From assembly GCA_017557715.1 (NCBI GenBank), contig JAFYYE010000290.1, positions 1 through 11,379 of the forward strand: DNA of 11,379 nucleotides. Direction: 5' to 3'. The notes beneath the pieces are model-generated. The model did not search any database. It saw only the letters and a list, made by a program, of their open reading frames with translations, and was not told the DNA's origin. The stretch comes from Pseudobutyrivibrio sp. Its GTDB lineage: Bacteria; Bacillota; Clostridia; Lachnospirales; Lachnospiraceae. Positions 5,267-11,379 of the stretch are shown one piece after another; the first letter of the stretch is position 1; each line of letters starts with the position of its first letter. Made by a program: the position numbers and the translations under genes.

Positions 5267-7489
5267 ATGAAGCTTAGTCCTAAGAGAATAATTATATCTA
5301 TAATTATTATATCGCTAATTCTTGTTATCCCATTTTTTATATCTGGGGTTTCTTTTGCTGCTTCAAGCAATGAGAATACCATCGTTGTCGGCGTTCCAAC
5401 GGATAGATGCCCTATGATTTATATAGATGATTCTGATGGTGCAATCATTGGAATTGGGCCAGAATTACTTCGTATTGCCTGTGAGAATATCGGTTATAAC
5501 GTTGAATTTATTGCTATGGAAGAATCTTCACTAAAGGATGCGCTAGATAATACCTCCTATGATATAGTCATGCCTTTAGGAAGCGAAATTGAAAGTGCAT
5601 CTGGACAGTCATCAATCGTTTCTGACGATTTAATGCTAACTCCTCTCACTGTTGTAACTTCTGAGGGCGATAATGTATCAGACATTAATCGTGCAAAAAT
5701 TGGAATGCTTCAGTCTCAAGCTGGTATAGCAGACACGGTAAAAAGCCTATATCCAGATATTGAAGTCATACTGTATAAAGATATGTCCAAGTGTGTAGAA
5801 GCCCTACGTAAAGACGAAGTTGACGCATTACTTCAGAATGCCTACGTTTGGAGTTATGTCCTTCAGAAGCCTTCATATATCGATTTGCATGTTCAACCAA
5901 CTACAATGCTTTCAATGGAATTTAGAGTTGGTGCTTTAGATACACCTAAAAATCAGGCGCTTATAGAAAAACTTAATGAAGGTATTTCTATGATTAGTGA
6001 TACCCAGCGTCAGGCTGTTATTTTAGATTATACTTCTCGTAAACTGTACAAATATGATGTACAGGACTATCTTTACGCCAATAGATATATCTTTATCATA
6101 TGTGCAATTGTAATTGTTCTTGTAGCACTTCACTTTCTAGCAAAGCAACAACTGTTAAAGAAAAGAACCAAAAATCAAATTCGCCAAATGATAGACTATG
6201 ACTCACTTACTGGTGCTCTTAGTATGGCCGGATTCCGTGAAAAAGTAAAAGAACTACTACTGGAAAATCCTTCCACTCCATATATTATTTCTTACAACAA
6301 CATTAAGAATTTCAAATTCATAAATGACAAAATGGGAATGAACTCTGCTGATGAACTTCTATGCTTCTGGGTAGAAAAATCATTGGAGTATTTCTCTGAC
6401 AAAGAGGCTATGGCCAGAATTTATGCAGATCATTTTGCTGTTTTATGCTGCATACCTGATGACAACGGTTTCGAAGCAATGGAAAAAAACGTATTTGAAC
6501 CAGTCAAAAAATATTATATTAATCAGGGCAACGACTATGAAGTTCAGATATGCAGTGGTCTTTATGTCTTAACTCCTGAAGATTATAAAAATATTAACGT
6601 TGATAAGATGCTAGACTGTGCTAGATTAGCTGAAAAGAAAGCACATCTATCTGTTACCGGGGGTTACGAAGTATATAACATAGAGCAATGGGAAGCAGGA
6701 AGACTGCTTTCAGATATCTGCGGTCATTTTTCTACTGCTGTAAAACAGAATGAAATAAAAGTCTGGTATCAACCTCAAGTCAACTATAGAACTGGTGAAA
6801 TCATAGGCGCAGAAGCTCTCTGTAGATGGAACCACGAAAAGCTAGGTTGGTTGAGCCCAGGTCAATTTATCCCAATGCTAGAACAAACTGGTCTCATCTA
6901 CGATTTAGATTGTCTAGTTTGGGAAATAGTTTGCAAAGATATTCATAGATGGAACGAGCAAGGATTTAAACGTTCTATATCAGTTAACCTATCTCGATTT
7001 GATATAGAAAAGAACAAAAACATCTCAAAGCACTTCAAGAATCTTATCGAAAAGTACGATATTGAACCTTCTCAGCTAAGAATAGAAATCACTGAGAGTG
7101 CCTATGCTGATGATAACGAATTACTATTAGAGACAACTGCTCAGCTACAGGATATAGGATTTGAAGTTGAAATGGATGACTTTGGCAGTGGCTATTCATC
7201 CCTAAATATGCTTACAGAAATTCCAGTTGATGGAATTAAACTTGATTATGTTTTCCTAAAAAACACTAAGAACTTTGAAAAAAGCAAAATTGTGGTCAAG
7301 CATATCCTACAAATGCTTCGTAACCTAAAATATAAATATATTGCTGAAGGCGTGGAAACTAAAGAACATGCCGATTTTCTTATTGCTATAGACTGTGAAC
7401 GAATGCAAGGCTTCTACTTCTACAAGCCAATGCCTGTAGAAGAATTTGAAATTCTCGATTTCGATAACATAAACAATAGACCACACTAA
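5267..7489 (+). CDS. Membrane receptor with SBP-3 sensor, degenerate GGDEF and EAL c-di-GMP phosphodiesterase domain
   Basis: This 740-residue protein has an N-terminal signal/anchor helix (8-30), a family 3 solute-binding domain outside the membrane (about 38-262, opening IVVGVP), and a transmembrane helix at 273-293. A GGDEF-like domain follows at about 308-470, then an EAL domain (about 485-730). The GGDEF signature is replaced by YADHF at 386-390, so cyclase activity is unlikely; it may bind GTP or be structural. The EAL site looks intact: EAL 516-518, N574, E607 in EITES, D637-D638 in DDFGSGYSSL, K658, D660, E694 in EGVET and Q714. Expected activity is hydrolysis of c-di-GMP to pGpG, gated by a small extracellular ligand such as an amino acid. 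The ATG at 5267 is the first after an in-frame TGA and gives the signal sequence. AAGGA is twelve bases away, longer than usual. It is probably its own transcription unit. Confidence 0.9.
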   Translation: MKLSPKRIIISIIIISLILVIPFFISGVSFAASSNENTIVVGVPTDRCPMIYIDDSDGAIIGIGPELLRIACENIGYNVEFIAMEESSLKDALDNTSYDIVMPLGSEIESASGQSSIVSDDLMLTPLTVVTSEGDNVSDINRAKIGMLQSQAGIADTVKSLYPDIEVILYKDMSKCVEALRKDEVDALLQNAYVWSYVLQKPSYIDLHVQPTTMLSMEFRVGALDTPKNQALIEKLNEGISMISDTQRQAVILDYTSRKLYKYDVQDYLYANRYIFIICAIVIVLVALHFLAKQQLLKKRTKNQIRQMIDYDSLTGALSMAGFREKVKELLLENPSTPYIISYNNIKNFKFINDKMGMNSADELLCFWVEKSLEYFSDKEAMARIYADHFAVLCCIPDDNGFEAMEKNVFEPVKKYYINQGNDYEVQICSGLYVLTPEDYKNINVDKMLDCARLAEKKAHLSVTGGYEVYNIEQWEAGRLLSDICGHFSTAVKQNEIKVWYQPQVNYRTGEIIGAEALCRWNHEKLGWLSPGQFIPMLEQTGLIYDLDCLVWEIVCKDIHRWNEQGFKRSISVNLSRFDIEKNKNISKHFKNLIEKYDIEPSQLRIEITESAYADDNELLLETTAQLQDIGFEVEMDDFGSGYSSLNMLTEIPVDGIKLDYVFLKNTKNFEKSKIVVKHILQMLRNLKYKYIAEGVETKEHADFLIAIDCERMQGFYFYKPMPVEEFEILDFDNINNRPH

Positions 7490-7519
7490 AAAAGAGACCA
7501 GGATATCCTGGTCTCTTTT
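7490..7519. terminator. Bidirectional intrinsic terminator, perfect 30-bp palindrome
   Basis: AAAAGAGACCAGGA at 7490-7503 pairs with its exact reverse complement at 7506-7519 around a central TA. The GC-rich core is GAGACCAGG. Four T follow on the plus strand, and six on the minus strand because the A run extends to 7488. It starts one base after the EAL gene stop and lies 26 bp beyond the lipase stop, serving both convergent genes. Confidence 0.92.
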
Positions 7520-7545
7520 ATGAACGTTTTATTTATAAAAACAAT

Positions 7546-8760
7546 TTATTCTGCTACAACTTCAGCCTCAATAACTTCTGTTTCAACCTGCTCTGCATCA
7601 ATAGCCTCTTCTACAAGGGCATCTTCTTCAACGATATTATTCTCAGTTGCTTCAACTTCAACCGCTTCTGTTTCAACTACTTCTGCTTCAGACTCCATTA
7701 CCTCAGAAACTTCTGTTTCAACAGAATCCTCATCTGTTACAGGAACAAAAGTTGTAAATTTAGCAAGAACATCCTCAGTGATATATCCATCAGCAACTGC
7801 CTTCTTTGCTAAGTCATAGCAAGCAGCTGTTGTCTGTGTAGGAATAATTGATGTTCTGGCTACAGATGTTGTTCCATAAAGTGATGTATAGAATGATGTA
7901 GTAGCGAAGTTTAAAGTAAGCTTTCTAGTACCTGTTTGCATCCATAATGTAGTTCCCTTCTTCTCACCACAGCAATCATAATTGCCCCAAACGTCTTCAC
8001 GTAAGTAGCTATCACAATGTGCAGCTGAAGAATCTCCATTATAACCACCATCTTCGTGATTAACACCGGCATACTGCCATACAATATTAAGCACTGAAGA
8101 AATACTATAGAATGGATTCTTATCGCTCTTATCACCAAGTCTCTTTACCATGCCTTCACGAGTAAAGCCCTTGATAAGAGGTGAACCAAATGTAACTGTG
8201 TTAAGTACTTCGTAATTGTCCTTGATATACTTATCAGCTGCAACCTGCTGTGCAACCATTCCACCAAGACTATGACCTGCAAAAATAATATTGCTACCTG
8301 CAGGAATTCTATCGATAATAGCATTCTTTACATTTACTTCGTACTCATTACTTAATTCAAATCCTGAAAGAAGATCTTCCTTAACAGTTGTAGTCTGATT
8401 TTCAACAATTGTCTCTGTTCCTGAAAGTGCAACTACATACACGTCCTTATCCTCAGAACCCCAATAGGTGTTATAAGTCATTCTACCTTCTGTGATAGAA
8501 ATAGGACCAGCTGACTGATAATCTGCATAACCAACCTTTGTAAGTGTTGCCATCTGAGCGGCATTCTCTATACTTACAGTCTCACCATTTTGGATTTTAT
8601 AAACCATATCCATGATTTTAAAATCTGTTTCTGTGTGAAGAATGTAATTTGGATCTCCACCTGCTGGAAGAATTGATCCTGCCTCTGAAACGATTGGATT
8701 TACCAAAACAGCTGAAGCCACAAGAGCTGCAGCTACAATTCTTAAAACTCTTTTTCTCAT
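7546..8760 (-). CDS. Secreted class-3-type lipase/esterase with acidic C-terminal tail
   Basis: The 404-residue protein begins with a signal peptide (basic MRKRVLR, hydrophobic 8-22, likely cleavage near SEA at 25-27). The alpha/beta-hydrolase core has VVALSGTE near 109-116, the nucleophile elbow AGHSLGG with S164, and TFGSP at 190-194 as in class 3 lipases. H248 in AAHCDSYL is a reasonable catalytic histidine; the acid residue is uncertain. It is expected to hydrolyse lipid or other esters outside the cell. Residues about 343-404 form a low-complexity Glu/Val/Ala/Thr tail. The ATG at 8760 is preferred because AAGGAG lies nine bases upstream. The ATG at 8766 is only three bases from that site, and a TTG at 8793 would put lysines ahead of the signal peptide. 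It has no partner gene downstream, and it ends at the shared terminator. Confidence 0.85.
   Translation of the reverse strand: MRKRVLRIVAAALVASAVLVNPIVSEAGSILPAGGDPNYILHTETDFKIMDMVYKIQNGETVSIENAAQMATLTKVGYADYQSAGPISITEGRMTYNTYWGSEDKDVYVVALSGTETIVENQTTTVKEDLLSGFELSNEYEVNVKNAIIDRIPAGSNIIFAGHSLGGMVAQQVAADKYIKDNYEVLNTVTFGSPLIKGFTREGMVKRLGDKSDKNPFYSISSVLNIVWQYAGVNHEDGGYNGDSSAAHCDSYLREDVWGNYDCCGEKKGTTLWMQTGTRKLTLNFATTSFYTSLYGTTSVARTSIIPTQTTAACYDLAKKAVADGYITEDVLAKFTTFVPVTDEDSVETEVSEVMESEAEVVETEAVEVEATENNIVEEDALVEEAIDAEQVETEVIEAEVVAE
7549..7740 (-). repeat. Low-complexity repeats encoding the lipase's acidic tail
   Basis: On the plus strand the words TTCTGTTTCAAC and CTTCTG/TTCAAC recur irregularly, translating on the minus strand to repeated VETE, EVE and EAEVVE units. 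The repeats are degenerate rather than exact, so slippage-driven growth is possible but not shown. The opposite strand is an open Ser/Thr-rich frame purely as a by-product. Confidence 0.7.
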
Positions 8761-8953
8761 AATCATTTTCTCCTTTTTCTTTTGCGGATACAACTATATC
8801 AGCTATGGCACCCTAATGCTTGACAAAATCAAACCACTAAAAAAGTTATTTTTTGTAATTATTGCGATTTGTCACACACTATATTTTTCAAGTCAAAATA
8901 GTTATCCTTCTATTATTTTATTTTCAAATAACATTTATAGATAATTTCCCAGC
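8761..8953. other. A/T-rich gap between the methyltransferase and lipase genes
   Basis: These 193 bp hold the lipase ribosome site (AAGGAG). On the minus strand they also hold TATAGT near 8800, whose nearest TTGTCA-like hexamer is about 22 bp away, too far for a good promoter. I see no strong hairpin ending the methyltransferase transcript and no further gene. Confidence 0.5.
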
Positions 8954-9739
8954 CTACTGGCATGCAAATGTTCCATATTCCTTAGGCAAATCGATGGCAC
9001 CATCTACAAAATGACTAGTTAGAATCTCCCTGATTTTCTCAACTGGTAAATCCAAAACCGCCTTAAAAGATGCGAGACTCTGAAGATACTCTACAAGATG
9101 CTCAATTTCAGTGACATGCAGAGAATCTTCAAAGACAATTGGAGTGGCAGTCTTAAATTGTTTCTTTAGCTTTTCACCACCATTCTGTAAAGTGAAATTA
9201 TGATTTGGATGGAACTCCTCGCCACCTAATTCAAACCACTCAGCGAGCTTGTCTGTAAAATTGTTCTCGCCAAATGTTGCGCAGTAAAATACTCCGCCAT
9301 CTTTCAAAACTCTTCTGACTTCACTAAGCGCTTTCTCTATATCAGGCACGTGATAAAGCATACCATTTGCGATTACGACGTCGAAAGAATCATCTTCAAA
9401 ATCAAGCTTCTGGATATCGGCTGTACGATATTCCAGATTGTCACGTTCCCCAAGATTTTCTTTTGCCTTTTCAAGCATGCCCTCAGAAAAATCCGTAAAT
9501 ACGAATTTGCTGCATCGGTCAATAATCTCTTCTCTACCTACCCACAATCCACCTGGGCCGCCGCCAAGCTCAAGCACCTTCATTCCTTCACTGATGTCAT
9601 AATTTGAAACAAGCCAATTGCTATAACCCTGCTTGTTTGTAGAGTACATGTCGTGAAAATTAACTCTCACATCATAACTTTTTGATGTGGCATACTGCGC
9701 CTTTACTGCTGCAGTATCATTTGAACTTCCAATTTGCAT
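8954..9739 (-). CDS. Class I SAM-dependent methyltransferase
   Basis: The 261-residue soluble protein has a Rossmann methyltransferase domain. Motif I is VLELGGGPGG at 55-64; the acidic end of strand 2 is FTDFSEGMLEKAKENL at 81-96. A TADIQKLDF segment (106-114) would contact the adenine, and motif IV/post is FDVVIANGMLYHVPDIEKAL at 119-138. RRVLKDGGVFYCATFG at 142-157 closes the core. The C-terminal 100 residues likely form the substrate lid. The substrate is unknown. Motif I is unusual in having GGGPG where relatives mostly have GCGTG. The start at 9739 has AAAGGGAG seven bases upstream; in-frame ATGs at 9781 and 9775 would add 14 or 12 residues with weaker sites. It is third in a run of methyltransferase genes, 76 bp after the membrane one. 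Confidence 0.85.
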   Translation of the reverse strand: MQIGSSNDTAAVKAQYATSKSYDVRVNFHDMYSTNKQGYSNWLVSNYDISEGMKVLELGGGPGGLWVGREEIIDRCSKFVFTDFSEGMLEKAKENLGERDNLEYRTADIQKLDFEDDSFDVVIANGMLYHVPDIEKALSEVRRVLKDGGVFYCATFGENNFTDKLAEWFELGGEEFHPNHNFTLQNGGEKLKKQFKTATPIVFEDSLHVTEIEHLVEYLQSLASFKAVLDLPVEKIREILTSHFVDGAIDLPKEYGTFACQ

Positions 9740-9815
9740 TTTTATTCTCCCTTTTAATATCCCAGTCTTTTTCATCTGCATCCCAAATTATCCCCAAATT
9801 TTCTAGCACACTATA

Positions 9816-10487
9816 TCAATATATAAAAGGAATAATTCTGTAGCGAATCCTTTCACAATAATCCGCATATCCGTCCAATCCTTCCTTTAAAACCTGCTCT
9901 TCATTTTTAATTCGCTTAACTATAATTGGAATGTAGATTAGCATTATTAAAAATGAAATCGGCGAGCCAAGCACCCATGGCATTGCTCCGAATAACAGCA
10001 GGGTTGTCGAATACATTGGATGTCTTACTATGCCGTAAAGCCCGGTATCCACTACCTTTTGATGCTCTTGAACCTCTACGGTTCTTGAAAGAAATTCATT
10101 CTCCCTGATTACCTCAGCGTATAAAATATATGCGATGAGGAAAATTATGGTAGCAAGTAGGATTGCCCATTTTGGCATTACGAACCATTTCATTCGGAAA
10201 TTTAATCCTGCAACCACAAACGCTGCAATAAACATTAATCCGCTAAAAAGTACCACTTGCTTTTGTTCCGCCTGCTCTTCCCTTGCGTTTAATCTCTTTT
10301 TCAAAAGCTCCTGATTTTTAAACATCATTATGATACCCGCCGCAAACATTGGAATAAATAGGACTGCTAAAAAGAGCCAGCCATTCCAATAGCTAAATGT
10401 GCCTGCAGGAATGAACAACAGCGCTCCAAGAATGACTATTCCAGCCATGAGTTTTAAAATTGCCTGAATTAATAATTCCTTTGTCAT
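9816..10487 (-). CDS. Isoprenylcysteine carboxyl methyltransferase-like membrane protein
   Basis: This 223-residue membrane protein has helices at about 10-30, 37-57, 79-97, 106-126 and 161-191. The C-terminal half carries the family signature: ENEFLSRTVEVQEHQKVVDTGLYGIVRHPMY (shown in parts: SRTVEVQE at 134-141, TGLYGIVRHPMY at 148-159), then NEEQVLKEGLDGYADY at 195-210 and an IRYRIIPF ending. In eukaryotic ICMT these residues bind SAM and the carboxyl substrate. Bacterial relatives methylate undefined lipid-soluble substrates, and bacteria lack prenylated CaaX proteins, so the name describes fold only. GGGGGAG lies just before the ATG. It follows the neighbouring soluble methyltransferase by 24 bp, probably in the same transcript. 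Confidence 0.85.
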   Translation of the reverse strand: MTKELLIQAILKLMAGIVILGALLFIPAGTFSYWNGWLFLAVLFIPMFAAGIIMMFKNQELLKKRLNAREEQAEQKQVVLFSGLMFIAAFVVAGLNFRMKWFVMPKWAILLATIIFLIAYILYAEVIRENEFLSRTVEVQEHQKVVDTGLYGIVRHPMYSTTLLLFGAMPWVLGSPISFLIMLIYIPIIVKRIKNEEQVLKEGLDGYADYCERIRYRIIPFIY

Positions 10488-10511
10488 AACTCCCCCATTC
10501 TGTTATCAACT

Positions 10512-11300
10512 CTATTTCTTCACCTGTAATTCTGCGTATGACATGTAATGCTTTACATTGAATTGCTCAGGTGTGTTTTCCAGCATCATTTTCCAGTGTT
10601 CCTCATTCCATGCCTTGATTTGATTCTCATCCATGGCAGCTCCCACACCTCGGCATGCGCGCATACGACCATGCCAGCCATCTCTGGTGAAAGTTACATC
10701 TATAGGGAACTCTTCGCGTTTGATAATGTTAAAATTTTTAAGCAGTTCATCTGGAACAAATACTGGATGTATCGTATCTCCGTAGCTGGACCAATTTGGA
10801 TTATGCTTTAAGATAATCTCCTCACTTTTTCCTGCCAGCTTATCCTCATAAGGCAGCCAGCCCATGTAGAGGATGAGAAGTTTTCCTCCTGGTTTTAACA
10901 TTTTTGCAAATTTTTCCGTGATGACATTTGGGTCTAGATACCAAATACATTGGCACACCGTAATCACATCAAATGTGTTAACAGGATAATCTACCTGCTC
11001 GGCTGGGATTGCGTAAAAATCTATATCCATCTTGCATTCTGCTGCAAGTCGCTTCGCCTGCTCAATTTGATTTTCAGAGATGTCCGTTCCAATCCACTTG
11101 GCACCGTATTTATACATATTTCTTGGAAGGACTCCGGTACCTGTGCCTATATCTAATACCTTTTGACCGTCTTTGCAGAGATTTAAGTCGAGGATTTTCT
11201 GGTAAAACTCTTCTGGATAAATGTCTCTGTACTTTGCATAATCCTTTGACGTATTGCCCCAATCAAATGTGTTTCCGTAGTCGATGTCTGAAATCTTCAT
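10512..11300 (-). CDS. Class I SAM-dependent methyltransferase
   Basis: The 262-residue protein shows the usual methyltransferase core. Motif I is VLDIGTGTGVLPRN at 48-61, strand 2 ends at D73 in WIGTDISENQIEQAKR, IPAEQVDYP spans 98-106, FDVITVCQCIWYLDP spans 110-124, and FAKMLKPGGKLLILYMGW spans 131-148. The region after 150 is rich in aromatic residues and probably recognises the substrate, which is unknown. It resembles the ubiquinone/tocopherol-type methyltransferase superfamily only in its core. The ATG at 11300 is preceded by GGAGG nine bases away, the only suitable start. It lies 18 bp after an unidentified gene and 24 bp before the membrane methyltransferase. Shares little with the other soluble methyltransferase beyond motif I, so recent duplication is unlikely. 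Confidence 0.85.
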   Translation of the reverse strand: MKISDIDYGNTFDWGNTSKDYAKYRDIYPEEFYQKILDLNLCKDGQKVLDIGTGTGVLPRNMYKYGAKWIGTDISENQIEQAKRLAAECKMDIDFYAIPAEQVDYPVNTFDVITVCQCIWYLDPNVITEKFAKMLKPGGKLLILYMGWLPYEDKLAGKSEEIILKHNPNWSSYGDTIHPVFVPDELLKNFNIIKREEFPIDVTFTRDGWHGRMRACRGVGAAMDENQIKAWNEEHWKMMLENTPEQFNVKHYMSYAELQVKK

Positions 11301-11318
11301 GCCTCAAATCCTCCAGTC

Positions 11319-11379
11319 CTACTTAAGCACCTCTGTCCACTCAGCCTCCTTGAATCCAAGAAGCACTGCATCATCTGTA
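11319..11379 (-). CDS. C-terminal end of an unidentified protein (runs off the right edge)
   Basis: An open minus-strand frame enters at the right edge and ends at a TAG at 11319-11321. It gives 19 residues ending GFKEAEWTEVLK. The short gap to the following methyltransferase start, with GGAGG between them, fits an upstream operon member. Too little is present to name a family. Confidence 0.45.
   Translation of the reverse strand, partial: TDDAVLLGFKEAEWTEVLK

Noticed and set aside
7520..7819. Plus-strand open frame rich in Ser and Thr opposite the lipase tail
   Set aside because: It is the reverse reading of the Glu/Val repeat codons, begins inside the terminator and has no ribosome site.
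1..11379. CRISPR array, tRNA/rRNA genes, insertion sequences
   Set aside because: I found no regularly spaced repeats, cloverleaf or rRNA-like segments, or transposase frames in reading both strands.

Overview
The window looks like chromosome of a low-GC Gram-positive anaerobe of the Lachnospiraceae, most like Butyrivibrio or Pseudobutyrivibrio. This is inferred from A/T-rich codon use (many ATA, AGA and TTA codons), purine-rich Shine-Dalgarno sites (GGGGA, AGGAGG), a LanR/VanR-like regulator, a TraX-family membrane protein and a solute-binding/GGDEF/EAL sensor. There is no rRNA, tRNA, CRISPR array, transposase or phage gene.

Left block (1-2512, all minus strand, tightly packed). Read in transcription order it holds: a small zinc-ribbon protein; a 3' remnant of an adenosine deaminase gene starting where the zinc-ribbon gene stops; a histidine phosphatase fused to a HAD domain; a cysteine-rich DUF3795 protein; an unlisted 35-residue single-helix membrane protein; and the N-terminal lobe of a compact protein kinase that leaves the window at base 1. 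Gaps run from about 40 bp down to one-base stop/start overlaps, so this may be one operon.

Middle block (2600-7519, plus strand). A promoter overlapped by an 11-bp tandem repeat drives traX-like, response regulator and sensor kinase genes. The kinase ends just after its phospho-accepting helix and has no ATPase domain. A separate gene follows for a membrane-anchored receptor with a periplasmic-type binding domain, a degenerate GGDEF and an intact-looking EAL c-di-GMP phosphodiesterase domain. A perfect 30-bp palindrome ends transcription from both sides.

Right block (7546-11379, minus strand). Three consecutive methyltransferase-family genes (soluble class I, membrane isoprenylcysteine-methyltransferase-like, soluble class I) follow the last 19 codons of an unidentified gene. 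Downstream lies a secreted class-3-type lipase with an acidic Glu/Val/Ala tail.

Most of the window is ordinary accessory chromosome. The parts that repay a second look are the two independently truncated genes (adenosine deaminase and histidine kinase), the phosphatase-HAD fusion, and the DUF3795 / 35-residue membrane peptide / kinase trio. No complete new system can be demonstrated from sequence alone.
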